From Leuctra nigra (taxonomy: Eukaryota; Arthropoda; Insecta; Plecoptera; Leuctridae), in the NCBI GenBank assembly GCA_934045905.1, contig OW203763.1, forward strand, positions 21,565,108 to 21,629,107: 64,000 bases of DNA. Direction: 5' to 3'. The position numbers and the translations under genes were made by a program. The first letter of the stretch is position 1. Each line of letters opens with the position of its first letter. This document shows positions 25,132-38,545 of the stretch, in pieces. A model generated the notes under the pieces. The model was not told the DNA's origin. It was given only the letters and a program-made list of their open reading frames with translations, and searched no databases.

Positions 25132-28100
25132 TATGAGAGTTTCAGGGACAAATCTTTATTTAAAATGTGTTTTGTACCAATAAAAACTACCAATAAAAGT
25201 GATAAAAGCATGAACTTGATGTGCCCTAAAATTAGACTGCATATTATATTATTTTCCATTCTAAAATCTATTGTATAAATATTGATTCTGTATTGACATT
25301 CAGCACACTTTTCATTATTCATATTTCATTTTCGTAATCTTCTCTTAAGAAACTATAATACGAAGTTAATGAACTCCCCAATTATTAACCCTCTCCCAGA
25401 TTATTACCTCAAACTAGGTACAGCCTTTCTTCCCATCTCGATATTACAATCTCCGTGAGTTTTCATGCGTAATGAGAAATAATCATCCAGTCTGCTTCGT
25501 CTGTGTGGTCCTGTGGGAGCCTGGGGAATTATCTCGTGGTGATAGGTATATATGAACAGTTGACAATCACTCGACAAGATTCGATGCAACATCGGTCAAT
25601 ATCTTTGCAAGTTTCAGACAATACTCAGATGAGTTTCTTTTTTTTAAAGAAAAAACACTCCGGAAACCTCTTTTTTTTTGCAGAAATCTCATTCAAGGTA
25701 GATGGATATTATTTTGATTAAGCCAGAACCATATTACAGAGTCTCTATTACATAATTAATTTAAAAATATATCCATATTTTATTGCCGATAGCGTTAGAA
25801 CCCCTTAACTTGAACGAAACTTGAAAACAAAAGACTTCATGCCAATGATTTTTTTGACGAAATCGTTTAATCATTTCATTAAATAAAAACTTTAAAATGT
25901 CATTATCAGAGGCTGACGCGAAAACCAACATTCTTGAATTCTCACTTTCGCTTCTTTGTATAAATTAGTTTTATTTTCAAGTAGCTTGTGTGAATGCTTC
26001 AGTTATTTTTTTCATTTCACAAAATAATGTTTCTAAATTTCTGATTAAATAGACAATATCTATCCTGGCATCCTGAATACCTCAATACAACAATGCGCGT
26101 TAAAATATACACTTGCTATCTGACTTGACTAATAAAAGGCAATTGCTATTTTGGAAGAATAGCTAAGTAAAAGAGGCATTTGGATGCCGCCTGTGAAAAA
26201 TATCGCAATAAATGTTGAACATTCTTTGTAAAAATCTGTACTTAAAGAAAATTGGACAGAGAAAAAAAAATCACCTTTATCTGTATCATGAAAGAGCGTC
26301 AGAAGGAGGTTTCCGGTTGGAGGAGGAGGGGGAGGAGGGGAGGAGAGCGGATAGAAAAGAAACCGAGATTGTTGTGGAAACCAACACAGAAACAAAACAA
26401 ACAAAAGTAGGACGCTCACCGACATCTCTCTTGTAAACCGCAGATCTATACACCTGAAAAATAACGCCATTTTCATTCGTTCGCGGAACAAAGTAATCTA
26501 TCAAACTTTTCGCCTGCTTCCATTAATTGTTTGAAACACTGACAAAACTGTGACAGAAATCCTAATTGCTGTGAATCGTGGTGGTGTCTTGTGAAATATG
26601 ATTGTCAGTGATCAAGACAATATTCTTACAAAACACTGACAAGTCATGAATCAATAATTATTGGTAAAAAAAATATTCCACTGTAAAAGTATTTTCTTTT
26701 CTTCCCTTTTATCTGTAAAGATGGCTGACCCATTCTTATACCCTGTTAGTTAGTGTAGGCATTTGGGGGAGGTTTGGGGAAGCAAGGTAAGAACTAAAGG
26801 TGTCACGCACCACCGACCCCAATCGATCGAATTATCGACAAAAAAGGTTTTAACCCCCACCCATTTCTTCTCCTTACCTTCATCCCCCCATGTCCCCCCT
26901 CCTTCTTATAACGTTCGTCATTCCTTCTTTTCCTTAGTCCTCGATATATCTCCTGTCCTTGCCTCTGATGCTCCTTTCATCCCCATCCCTGGTTCGCAGC
27001 TTCATTTCACAAACAACTTATCAACGATGGACCAAACACTTGATCTTGACGCCTTGTCGAGAGCACAACTTATTACTGGCGCCATCTCTGCGCCCGATCT
27101 GTTCTGATTAGTTTTAAAAAACAAATTATAAGCCATCCTCTGAAACAATTACGAAACGACATCTTTATTAATTGACTAATAAATCTATTAAAGAAAATCA
27201 ATAAAATTGTTTTATTTGTCAGTGTGTTTTTACATCAACCTTAATCAGGTTATCGTCCTTGGGTAGCCATCTTGCACGAATTGACGTCACAGTAAACGAT
27301 TCGTTCCATCTTCGAATTGTCATCATCTTTGGTTTAATCTCATCAGCGAATGTGAATCGAATCAGATGATTCAGATTCGCACAGGGGTTTCTCTTTGTGG
27401 CACAGACAGACGCTCTACGACACACACCCTTTAGCTCTAGACGTCGGTGGGCTACTGCAGTGAGGGGGCCTCGTTCTCGATCTCCAGACGTCGTGAGGGG
27501 TGGTGGAGGGGGGAGGAGGGAAAGAGGGGGAGGAGGACTGAAAACGAACGTTGATGTTCTATTGACGTCTTTACTGAAATATTGGCTACGTCTATTGGAG
27601 GTGGTTATACTATTGCTGAAACCTTACATATCAGAAGCAGAAAAACATCGACGCCACTAACCCTCCCTTTCGACTCCCCAAAAACCTGCCAATCCATTTT
27701 CCATTCCCCCATACACCACCTTTAGATCACTTTATCCCCAATAGGAATCGATAGCACCCCGTTCCCCGTGCCATACCTTTCAATACCTTTCTATATCAGA
27801 GACTCGATAACTCGTCGTGGTTTCATTGTGAACTGGGGAAAGCCGATACTTGTAACAAGCTTATGATCGGTAGAGAAACAGTTACCAATCACGATCAACA
27901 AAACTACCACGTCAACAAGAATTGTTTCCGAACTTTTATCACTCGTTAAATAATTGTATTTCAAAGCTGATGAGAGTATTGTTGATAATGACATTGAGTT
28001 GTTGCAAAGAAGTGTGTTGGCCATATAATAACAATATAAAAGTAACACATCTGGTAGTATTAGATACTAAGCAACGTAAAAAACTTGATATTCTTTACAA

Positions 28101-29252
28101 GTTTTCTTTTGAATAAAATCTAAAATTGTCATATGTGTAGGTAAAAGAAAAATGATGTGTTGTGGTTGTGAACAATTGACTTCCATATTTTGTATTTAGC
28201 TTGAGCTGTAGACAAATATGATTTCTTCAATGTATTTCTATAAAGTTTACGCTTTGGAATTCAATGACACGAGAAGTCGAACTTTTATGCTTGAGCAATA
28301 TAAACACTATTTTTGTGAACATTTACAAAAGTACCAAATATATCGACAATCGACAATGTATGTTGACATTTCAAAATATTTTATGGGCTCTACTGACCAT
28401 CTACTGACTAGTTTTGTTGAATATTGTAATGAGTGTTAATGGGATTTTGTGTTTTTGACGTGACTAATGTTATGTGTGTAACCAATCTAGTCAAATAAAG
28501 AAATACAAACAGTAAAGAGAGCAACATTCAGAAAGTACAATCATCACTGTCAAGTAGATTGGAAAGAGTTGTGGATGGTGAGGAAGTTAAACTTACTTAT
28601 ATATCTGAACGTTTTTTCATATGAAGTTAATTACTCTTCCATGTACACTTGCCCAAAGTAAGAACGGTATTCGAAAAAAACAATTTGGCTGATACAGATA
28701 TGCTGGCATCATCCGATGCTAACTCGAACCTGACCAGCAGCCAATCCGTTATGATCAAATACCGTTTTTAATTTGGCCAAATGTACCTACGCACATTTTT
28801 CAATAAATGCGACAGCAAATATTTCAATACTGATCGTGATTGTTTTGGAAAATTTAATACTGTCAACCCACGTATGAGGTTCAACATTTCTATCTTATTG
28901 TTATAATAGTCCCATCCCGATGGAATATTGAGTGTAACTTCATATCTATAGGATATAGGTAACTTCTTGCCCGTGGAAATCTTTACATAAACAGACTTAT
29001 AAAGAGATAGGAAACCGACGAGAATATGGCAGAGTAAAGACGGGAAGAAAAGCCGGGAAAGTATAGAGGGTAGAAAACCTAAGAAGAAAAGCCAACATGA
29101 TTTACAAACTGATTTGCCCTCCGTCTCTCTTCAGTTCTTTACTACGTGGAAAAGAGTTCATGTGTTAAGACTTGATATTGTCAGTTTATTAGATCGAGTC
29201 GCTGGAGGAATGTACCAACTTCCTCGTAGCTCGAGAAACAAGCTGGATTGTT

Positions 29253-29264
29253 GGTGGAGGTGCC
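29253..29264 (+). repeat. Dispersed GGTGGAGGTGCC motif
   Basis: Exact GGTGGAGGTGCC preceded by TT and followed by GGGC. It is a further copy of the dispersed motif and has no inverted partner nearby. Confidence 0.5.
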
Positions 29265-29551
29265 GGGCTAGGGGAGATAAATCTAGTTCGATCGGCATCC
29301 GTGTACCAACATGGATTCATTGCTACATTGCCTGGATATTTCAGTCTGTTGATTTATTTTTAAAAATTATAATTTTCTTATAGTTCGATTCCCGTTGGGA
29401 ATCTTTCACAGGATGCAATATTACATACATTTACCTAATCCTGATAACTACAAAACATTCTACCACATCTGAGTATTTATATTAGTTGCGGTTAAAAAGC
29501 TATTAACTCGGATGTGTTGTTATGGATGTCTGTGAAGTGTGAACCAGCATT

Positions 29552-29640
29552 ATTTCCCGCGGCCGACCTTCCTGACTGAGGTTTTTTCGTGGTTTCCTCC
29601 GGTCTCGATGCAAATACGATCTCGCCTCCTCATCTTCCAT
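29552..29640 (+). repeat. SINE fragment, family 1
   Basis: Shares with copies at 40676 and 58745 the string CCCGCGG, then CTGACTGAGG, a T-run with CGTGGTTTCCTC, and a GCAAATAC element. The tRNA-like head is damaged here: only the end of the B-box region (TTTCCCGCGG) remains. It ends at a poly-C tract. Confidence 0.6.
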
Positions 29641-29658
29641 CCCCCCCCCCCCCCCCCC
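29641..29658. repeat. 18-nt poly-C tract
   Basis: Eighteen uninterrupted C directly after the SINE fragment. Confidence 0.95.
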
Positions 29659-29825
29659 TTTACTTTTCATTATCCTCATATTCATCCATATTGCCATTGG
29701 AGTTGCAAAATAAATGGCAATTTCCTTGTATTAGCAATACTTATCAATTGTTATTTGTTTATATATTTTAATGTAAATTGATTTTTCTTATACATATTAA
29801 AAGCTTTAACTTATTCAATACAAGT

Positions 29826-29900
29826 ACCTACTCAAGTGATAGCAAATACTGAAGAATCCAGGTTCGAATCCTAACCAAGGCAAAATTGTGGATGGTTTTA
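29826..29900 (+). repeat. tRNA-like SINE fragment
   Basis: GGTTCGAATCC at 29861-29871 is an exact RNA polymerase III B box. A weak A-box-like CTCAAGTGATAGC lies about 30 nt upstream. No complete cloverleaf can be drawn because the acceptor ends do not pair, so a SINE remnant is more likely than a functional tRNA. Confidence 0.35.
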
Positions 29901-30603
29901 CTATACCTTTTTAAACATTTTAAAATGCACTTTGCAATTACTCTCCACTCTAATTCTATTATCCGAATGTGTTTACGATGATTTATTGTTGTTAGCGTTC
30001 TAGTAAAATAGCAAGGGAAATGTAAATTCTATAATCGGAACTTGCATATTTACCACTCGTAGGGTTTGTAATTTGTCTATGTGGTGGAGAGATTCTACAG
30101 AGGCTTGCTTTTTACTACATTCAAGGTACCTATCTATTTACACATTCTGACTCCACTGGAAGTTTTCCATTAAAAGAAAAAAAGCGTTCCACACTCACTG
30201 TTGGTGATCAATCTGTCAATTACATTAATTATAAAAAAGGTATTAGCTTTTTTAGTAAATAAATATTTGGAAGAAAATTCAAAATACGTAATAAGTACAT
30301 TTTTGGTAAGACATATTTTTCCAAGTTTCTATTGCAATTTTCTTTTGATGTATCGTATTAAAATTTTGAAAGTTCTTTCATGCCAAATGCACAACACATC
30401 AAGTTTAGTTTAGTTCAGCACTTGGTGGCAGAAAGTGGACTAAATTATATCACAGCTTAAACAGCTTCAAAAATTAGCTTGCCCCTCAATTTTGATCTCA
30501 ATCCAGGTTTGATTGGAAGTCTTTTTACAAGTTTTGGTTTGAGTGGGGAAAATATACTTCAATTCTGATTATAAATTTGACCGAGATCGGCGCTCTTGGA
30601 CAT

Positions 30604-30627
30604 CCCCCCCCCCCCCCCCCCCCCCCC
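30604..30627. repeat. 24-nt poly-C tract
   Basis: Twenty-four uninterrupted C, followed after one G by more C-rich sequence. A short GGTCGGCGTC repeat (two copies and a partial) follows at about 30707-30740. Confidence 0.95.
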
Positions 30628-30744
30628 GCCCCCTTCACACTCCCGCTCTCCTGGTGGATGGTGACGGCATCCTCTTCGTCATCTGTTCCCAACATCTAAC
30701 ATCGTCGGTCGGCGTCGGTCGGCGTCGGTTTCCCGGCGTCGTGA

Positions 30745-30800
30745 CGGCTTGAAGCTCAGGGACTCGAACCCAAGATACACGAAGGGAGATGCTTATTATT
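30745..30800 (-). repeat. tRNA-like B box, possible SINE remnant
   Basis: The minus strand reads GGGTTCGAGTCC at 30760-30771, matching the B-box consensus. No matching A box is evident at the expected distance, so this is a weak call. Confidence 0.3.
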
Positions 30801-31429
30801 GGGATAGAGATGTAACGAGAGGGATACCTTACTAATGGACACGTTTCTTAAGATTAAACTAAAATATTATAGGAAATCACATATTACACATTTACGTATT
30901 AAAAAAATTACAAAATAAAATGTACGTATTATTGCAACAGTTCTTCAGAAAAGAAAAAAAACGTGAATACTCTTTTGCATAACATTCAAGGCATACGACA
31001 TACTAAAATGCTTGATAGCTATCTACCAGATATATTTATTGTATTTTAGTAGCTCCTTTTATTTGCTGTTTTAATTTCAATTTGTTCTAACATCTGGAAG
31101 TAATGGTCAACAAGTGTAACAAGTTCGAAAAACACTTCTATTGAGAGACTTAAGCTCGTATCCTGATGAAGTCCATAACATTTTAAGTAAATCATTTAAT
31201 TGAAATTTTCTTGAGAAAGAAAGTTGCCCCCATAATTTTAGATATGTAAGTAGCAAAAATAATTACTTTTCTGAACATATTTGAATTGACGATCTTAGAA
31301 CATGTTCAGACTTTTAAACGTATGATGTGAAATAAAAACAATTTAATTCATTGTATGTAGAAGATTAGTTTTACTTTTCGTGTAAACAATTCTACAAACT
31401 AAAAGTGAAAGGCTAGTTTGTCCTATGTA

Positions 31430-31595
31430 AATCATAGAAGCGCAGTAAATCAGTTTGAAATTCAACGGGAATTCTTGGATCGTTGTCAACCCGTCTCCGC
31501 GTGTTGGCTTTCCTCTTGAGGCGACTGGGTATCGAACCGACGACCTCTTGTGTCCTGTAGTTCATCCAAAGTCCCCACACCTTCATATAGACCAA
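31430..31595 (-). repeat. Probable tRNA-derived SINE
   Basis: On the minus strand a B box GGTTCGATACCC (31528-31539) is followed by a unique body containing AAGAGGAAAGCC and GCGGAGACGGGTTGAC. The minus-strand open frame across it has no recognised domain. The B box and the contrast with flanking AT-rich DNA support a SINE, but no second copy of this body is visible in the window. Confidence 0.35.
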
Positions 31596-33780
31596 ACATA
31601 AACACGTAAATATTATCTTTACATTAAGTCAGCACACAGGAATAGAGAGAAGAGGATATGGCAACCTCTCTATAGGAAAGCTCCAGAGACAAAATAAGTT
31701 AATGGGTTGATAAATATACAAAATGGAAGTATGGAATTGAAGTGAAATTGACTTCAAAGCTCAATACAATAAGAACTTATAGTAAAAAATGTTTGTTTTT
31801 TATTTTTTATCATATTTAAAACAAGAAAATTTACAATGTTCATCACATAGAACGAATTTGGTACAAATAAAAATAATTGAGATTTGCTGGAAAGAAACGA
31901 AAACGAAAATATAGTGAACTTATTCCAATGAAATTTAAAATACAACAAATATTTCTTTAGTTGGATCCTTACAAATTATGGATTTTTACACAATATTAAA
32001 ATAAATAAAATTCAAATTCCTTTTTTCATCTTAGATATTTGTTGAATAATCAAAATTAGTTGTACCTTATTGTAGTAAAGTAAGGATGGATAATGATGGA
32101 TGAAAATGCAGCTTTAATCAGCCATTTTCAAACATCGAAGTCAGTGTCGCTTTCGCTGACCACGTTATAGCATCCAGTAGAAAGGATGAAAAGTGTACAA
32201 TATTGGAAGGGTGGTTGTAAAGAATAGGTTTGTACGAGTAGTTCCTGATCAAAAACCCACCCCTCTCTCACCACACCACCCCCGTGCCGTCCCGGCTCTT
32301 TTTCCTACCCCCTTACATCATTGCATCAAACCTTTTGAAATTGTACAACTGTGAAACTAATGCAACCATTCTTTTACTTTTATGTCAGAGTCAGACGTGA
32401 ACTAAAAAATAAACTTCGTTGTGATCAAGTTTCAAGAAATATCCCACAGACAATGTAATGCGCTATATTTTGAGATCAGTAGGTCATTTAAAAATGTAGT
32501 TTTATACAACATTTTAAGAAGTGAAATCAATGTGAGATAATTCATATTGTGTTGGAGCTACGTTTTTTCGCAAAACAAGTAAAAAAATAATAATATTTTT
32601 AATTGCAATAATATTTAAACTAATTTTTTTAAATCTCCTAAACATTTTTTTTAAAGTTGGTACAGTATTAAAATTCTAAACAAAGCTTTTTACTGCTTAC
32701 CTGAACCTGATTTTGGATTATTTGTCTTTGTGTAAAATATCCCATAAAAATATTTTTCTGGAGAAAAGGTTTGATGACTTTTGATAAAATAGGTTCCTAC
32801 TTTTCGTTTGCGAGAGTATAGACGATATTTGTAATAAGGGGTGAGGTGCAGAGTGGGTGTCGTTTGGTAGGGTGGGATTTCGTCTATTCAAGTTGACCAT
32901 TCGACGAACTAAGGTAGACCAGATGAGACGATGGAAGGGGGAGGAGTAGGCAGAAAAGAGGGGATGATAACAAAGATGGTGGAAGATGAAATGAAGAGTG
33001 ATTGATTACGGGCATTCGTTTTGTCCAAAGAACTGAATTAGACATGTTTAAAATGCACAATAGTGACTGATTTTGTATTATTTGTATCTTCGGTTGAGAA
33101 TAAATTACTTGTGTTTTTATATCAAACCTAGTACAATAAATTAGGATTTGTATAAAGTAAAATCATTTTAAATTTTAAAATAATTTCACCATTTGGTTTT
33201 AATATACGGTGATATTTGATATTTTGTTCATTTTAAGCTTTTAAGTCAAATGCAAAAAAAAGGTATAACATGTAAAATAATTCTTCTAATAAGAGAATAG
33301 CCATTATAAACCCTTCGTAATACGATCGCCGTAACTGCCCCTGGAGAGCCCTCAGGTAAGGTTTACTGTCGGATTTCCCTCTTAGCTTTAGAAGAGGATT
33401 TACTCCATGCTGAATAAAAATAAACTGCTCTCCACCCCTAGCTTTACTACCTCCTCTTAGCAAAAGCGACAAACCACCTGGATTTATACGCGATTATTCG
33501 ATGTGAAAATTACAATTGCATTTAGCTTTGGTAGGATTTTATATATATACAGAAGATTTTCAATAGCCATGCCCCGATGAAAGGGGTGCTATCGTTCGTA
33601 TGGTACGAGAATTGGGGGGTGGTTTTGATATGGATTTATAGGGGTAGTTTCTGGTCGGTTCTGGAGATAAAGGCATGGTATGCCTGGACAGGCATGACTT
33701 GATATGTCTGACGCTTTCTACAAACGTGTCGCTTCAAAACTAACCACCTCCATTCATGGGGCCGAAAGCTCACCTACGGT

Positions 33781-33818
33781 GGGGGGGAGGGGGAGGGGGG
33801 CATGGGAGGGGGAGGGGA
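33781..33818 (+). repeat. G-rich tract with quadruplex potential
   Basis: Runs of seven, five, six, five and four G, separated by one to five other bases, meet the usual pattern for an intramolecular G-quadruplex on the plus strand. Confidence 0.7.
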
Positions 33819-36800
33819 CGGTAACCCTAGCGTGGGGACATACATCATTAAAAATATTGTCCTGGCAAAAATGAAAAAAAAAAACAGCGAGGAAAAAAGC
33901 AATTTATAACAAGTTTGTCGTGTGGCAGATTATACGTTGTGATATTCGTCGATGACATCGATGTTATGTGGAGAGTACATTTAATAAATAAACCCGAATA
34001 AAATTAAGGATTTGTCTCTACTTAACATAGATCACGTAGTAATTGCTTCTATACTTATTTAGATAATCATTTGTTCAGGTTTATCGGCGCTCGAGTTGAA
34101 ACATATCTCATACATTATCTCAGACATATCTCATATAGCGAAATCAAACGGAGTTCGATTAGTCAACGTTGTGATGCAAATAAGTCTAATGCCAGAGGAA
34201 AACTAAAAAAAACACTCTGAAATAAAATCAATTCAGTAAAATCTTTCTTCCAAAGCAACACGTAAAGGTATGGACTTTTGGTCACAAAATCGTGGTGCCC
34301 ATAATCAAGTTTGTCAGAATGTAACCAATATGAAACTCTGTATTTCAGAAGTAGAAGGCCCGAAGTCCATTTTCTCGAATTTGCGGTACACACTATTGTA
34401 ATTTAATCAAAGCTCTATTTGACTGCTGCCAACAAATACAGGTATATTGATGTATTCTATTACATCAATGTATTCTGGATAAATCCAGAATTACTGGCTT
34501 TTGAGCTCACCTCAAGAATCATTGAAATGGACTTCCGGCTCTCTACCTCTGAGGTACAGGACATTGCGCACGCCACTTATAGGATCCTGTCACATCTTAT
34601 TGGACACCGTAAAGTATTCTTCATGTTACTGAAGTTTATAAAGATCACCTCAACCTTTAACATATTGTCATTGCCACCTGGAAGTGTTATTTTGATAGCT
34701 CATGTAAGTATTTCTTCTGGTTTGATAGATGGCTATGTTTACTTGTAAGCACTCGAAAGTTGCATTACATATGCTAATCCACGTATCTGCGTCATGAATA
34801 AGTAGGTCTTGTAATTATTCTTCGCTGCCATTCATTGGCAAGAGCTTGCACAGTATACACTCTGGACAAAATTAGATTATTGCCTTCATGAAAACAATAA
34901 GCTGTGTCCTGTGTCTTTGGGAACAATTACGTATATTTGAATTTAATGTTTGTTGGAAGCGATTTGTTTTCTAATTTTGTCCGGATTTAAAAAACAATTG
35001 ACGCAAATTCGAAGGGAAAATGTAGGATCCTCCTGGTCCAAAGACCAAGTACCTCTGTTTGGGCATTGCTCCAAATATTTAATATTGGCCACCCACGTGT
35101 ATTATGATTGAAGCCAATTACTATCGAAAGTACAGTTATAGGGAGATTTCACTTATAATTTGACGTATATCTATAGATTCAATAAGATTCATTTTTATAT
35201 TCGTAGAATAATGAAGTAAGTTCATAATCTCTAAAAAATCTTTACAAAAGTAGATAGAGCAAAGTTTGTATTGTTCTTAGCTGTTTCAAGAGCACGTCAG
35301 CAATTTGTAAAATTGTCTTTCAAACCACATTCCAGAAGTAATCTGAAAACCTATAACAAGATTTGAAGCTACTTACTTTCACAAAGAGATGGCAGCAGTG
35401 TCTGCATCACAAGGTAGTATATGTGTATACCTGTCATGTTTCCTCGCTATGTCTCATTGTCTGCATCAGAGGGAAATGAAATATCCACTGCCACACATAC
35501 ATGTTGTAAAACCTACTTTGTCAGAGATCAGGATTTTGCAACATGCAAGAAACATTCGTCGAGGTAGAGAATATAAATGCAATGTAAGATTGCTCTCCTT
35601 GGAAAAGCAGTAAACTCGCTCATGCCAATTCTTTCTAGTTTCATATTATCTCTATTTCAGCTAAAATCGAATAAATTCTCTACTATATAATTTGTATGGG
35701 GATTTTATTACTTATTTATACCTAAAGTATTGAAGACCTAAAGGAATCGTTCTAACATGTAGGTCCTATTGATGATACGCGTCATACTTCTACAGTTTAT
35801 AAAGGACCGCGTTAATTTATTTCAAACAGGTGACAAATATTTTGAAATCTAGGCAATGTCTAAACTTAGTAATTAGGATTTTTGTTTCGAATACAGATCA
35901 TACATAATATGTTTCATTTTCTCGTGTTTCTTTTTTTGTAATAGTCACCTCTAACAATGTCACTGCGAAATTAAAAATGAGCATTCTTGCGTTTAAAAGT
36001 TAATTATGATACACGTTTACGTTTCCTTGCTTTCCCTTAAAATTAAATATAGAATTAGCAAAGAGTTTATTTTTCCCAGTAAAAAAGTTTAAAACAGTAG
36101 ATACTGACACAAGCGTTTTCTTCTCAGTGGAAAGCCGACGTCAAATTTAAACTTTACGTCAAAAAAAATATTGCCAGCCTTTCTGCACAGGGGAAGTGGT
36201 TATAATTTATGTGTTTCTTTTGACCCGAGTTACTTTTTGATGGCGCTGCAATTCGGCAAAGTCCCAACTATCATAAGTCACACTATTAACGAACCTTCTC
36301 TCCTTTTACTCCTTAACCTCCCCACTAAACAAGTATAAAATGATAAGTATACGAGACATTTTTGATAGCTTTTACTTCTCAAAAGCATGTTATAATAAGA
36401 CATTTGAATTTCACTTGACTTCGAGTTCATTACATTTGGTCGAGTGAAATTGCATTAGGATGCAGTGAAATTTGCGTAACAATATTAGGTAGCCATTTTA
36501 AATGTTGAATCATATTTTGTACAATGTAGTCGAGTTCGTAACAACGTATTTTCAAAGTAAGTAATTCATTTACAACTCGTCATCGAGTTTGCTCATTTAT
36601 TATTGTTGCGCTAAAGCCGATTTATAGTTTGCATATTCCAATAGAAATCACTTCATACGCCTCTTTGATAGTGCTTTTAGCATAAATTAATGGTAAATGC
36701 GTAATATTATGCAACTTTCCTTTGCTGTCATCACTGTAATAGCAGTTAATTCACAAACAGAACCATAGTGCATGCATATGTTGTAAATCATATCAGTTTA

Positions 36801-36964
36801 TTACGATAAAGAAATATTAGCAACATGAGGCCAAATACTATTTCATAATTATTCTTCATGATTTGGAATTCTTGAAAATAAGTTAGTGTTTAGAGGTGGA
36901 CGCCTTGGACAACTTCCAGTGACTTGGTTATGGAATAGAGGAAAGTGAATATGATTTCTTGCTG

Positions 36965-37012
36965 GCGGGCGAACGGTCTGCAATCTGAGCTACTCTTGCA
37001 TATATTGACCAG
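36965..37012 (-). repeat. tRNA-like A-box fragment
   Basis: The minus strand reads AGTAGCTCAGATTGCAGACC (about 36977-36996), resembling the A box and D arm of a tRNA. The B box is not found downstream, so this is a truncated or decayed SINE at best. Confidence 0.3.
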
Positions 37013-37118
37013 ATAAGACCATGAATTTAATATTCATAAAAAAATCTATCTGCTTTTCCTATAAATTCAAACTTAAATTAAAATCTCAAGAGATTCGAAA
37101 ATATTGAATTCTATATTT

Positions 37119-37180
37119 GACTCAAACCTGCAATGTTTCTCAGTCCGAGAGAGTATTCTACCAACTGAGCTATTCGGACA
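37119..37180 (-). repeat. tRNA-derived SINE or tRNA pseudogene
   Basis: The minus strand reads CCGAATAGCTCAGTTGGTAG (A box at about 37158-37173) and, at normal tRNA spacing, GCAGGTTTGAGTC (B box at 37119-37128). The 5' acceptor strand TGTCCGA has no pairing 3' partner, so a functional tRNA is unlikely. Polymerase III promoter boxes are otherwise well preserved. Confidence 0.55.
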
Positions 37181-37453
37181 TCAGTAACAATATGATTTTG
37201 AATAATTATTCCATATTATATTTTTTATAGCTCAGGTATTCTGAATATAAAACAAAATGCGTAGATCAAGGTTTGAATTTTCAAAAGAAAATCTCCACGA
37301 AAATGTGTCTTTGAAAACATACATTATTTCGATCACGAACGAAGGTATAAATACGCATACGAGTATATCCCCACATAGGAACTATATATTAGGCATAAAC
37401 CATGAGCCTTTGGTGTTAACATTTTTTTCGTCGAAATCTGTGAATTTATATAC

Positions 37454-37545
37454 GGTCGGTGACAGGCAAAGATGAACCCTCTCTAGCATGGACCGGCCTA
37501 TACCTGGCAGTGCTAAACAGGGCTCATCTTTGCCTGTCACCGACC
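37454..37545 (-). ncRNA. Candidate long hairpin RNA or miRNA precursor
   Basis: The arms 37454-37475 and 37524-37545 are exact reverse complements over 22 bp. After one mismatch, four more pairs follow (37477-37480 with 37519-37522). An internal 3x3 loop and five further pairs (TAGCA 37484-37488 with TGCTA 37511-37515) leave a terminal loop of 22 nt. In a plus-strand transcript the mismatch is A against C. In a minus-strand transcript the same position is a U-G wobble, giving 27 continuous pairs, so I assign the minus strand. The flanks do not extend the pairing. The size and structure fit a miRNA precursor or short hpRNA. A small foldback transposon remnant is the main alternative. No known miRNA seed is claimed. 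Confidence 0.4.
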
Positions 37546-37599
37546 ATACTACCTTTGTAAGGCAAAGTTTCTTCTGGATCTTGTGGTCCAATCAAGTCA

Positions 37600-38545
37600 A
37601 GAACTTGAGAGAAAAGACTCGTGAATATATAGGCCAAGACGTGTTGGTGATATTTTGTCGCTTGTGTAGAGAAGAGAAAGATTGGGTTATAAAGAAATGG
37701 GATTCAAGGAAACACAAAGTTTTTGAAATAATATGATCATGCACCCAAATTATGTTGAAACAGTTCGGTAATAAATTGTCAATTTATAAATTGTGTAATA
37801 AATTGTCAACTCATATTGACAAACCGAAAATGTGAGTGTACTTCTTATCTATTTATACGTTTGCCTATAATCTAAGGTAGCAAAAAAACACAATTAGTTT
37901 ATAGCCATCAAGAATGTTTTATTGTTAAAATCTGCAAATAAAAATAATATCAGTCAGTTTTCGCGACATTCCATTCTGTTCATAGAAAATATTTATCTAA
38001 TTCATAGCTTATTCGATGAAAGTTTCTATTTCTACAAACGTAAAACCGGTTGTAAGATGATTGGATTGTTCACTTTCTTTCACTTCCTATTTTATTTAAG
38101 ATGAAACAAATTTTACTCATTCAGAGGGGGTGTTCTTTTTTATAAACAAAAAGGATCTTATGTTCCTTTTTAGATAATCCGAATAGAGTTCGTTATATTC
38201 TTGCATGAATTCATTCATGCTGAGGAAAGCAGCGGGTGTCTTTTCTAAAGAGAAAATTTTCTTTCTACCGCACCTTGGAATCGCTTCTGTAGGCTCCAGT
38301 AATTTTCTATAGCCGAGATTGTCGCACGAATTTAAACAATACGTGGAGAATATAAAACCACTGTACACAAAATCCTTGGATTATTGACAAGGATTTTATT
38401 AAAAGGAATACGAGAAAACCAACCATTTTCATATTCATCCTTCGATGAATTTCGAAATTTCCTTTCGAAAGATTTAATTTTATTCTCGTGGGGAATTTAT
38501 TTGTACATATAACATCAAAAGTACCCAAATCTATTGCATTAATTT
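37600..38545. other. AT-rich DNA without a recognised gene
   Basis: Open frames on both strands (up to 83 residues at 38117-38368 minus) lack known motifs. Nothing else stands out. Confidence 0.55.

Larger units (their letters stand above)
22560..29520. other. Mostly featureless DNA with simple repeats
   Basis: GC-richer patches occur near 22915-23110, 23560-24140 and 27380-27560. Simple repeats include poly-G at 23732-23748 and a CT-rich run at about 23866-23920. Open frames in this stretch are short and without recognisable domains. GGTGGAGGTGCC-type motifs occur at 25094-25131 and 29253-29264. A possible weak B box on the minus strand lies near 24070-24085. Confidence 0.5.
29900..37100. 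other. Mostly featureless DNA with SINE remnants
   Basis: Open frames are short and unrecognised, including a 109-residue plus-strand frame at 34419-34748. Listed separately are a poly-C tract (30604-30627), SINE-like pieces near 30760, 31528 and 36979, and a G-rich tract (33781-33818). A 16-bp palindrome, ATGCCTGGACAGGCAT, lies at about 33679-33694. Confidence 0.5.

Noticed and set aside
33335..33360. CCCTCAG-GTAAGG as a third ratchet point
   Set aside because: The upstream pyrimidine tract is weak and interrupted by purines, and no branch-like sequence precedes it.
33679..33694. Palindrome ATGCCTGGACAGGCAT as a p53-type site
   Set aside because: It does not fit the p53 half-site consensus closely, and a palindrome of this size can be chance.
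34419..34748. 109-residue plus-strand open frame
   Set aside because: No known motif and no splice or promoter context. The length is compatible with chance in 64 kb.
37119..37180. Functional tRNA gene
   Set aside because: A and B boxes are good, but the acceptor stem cannot pair, so I call it a SINE or pseudogene.
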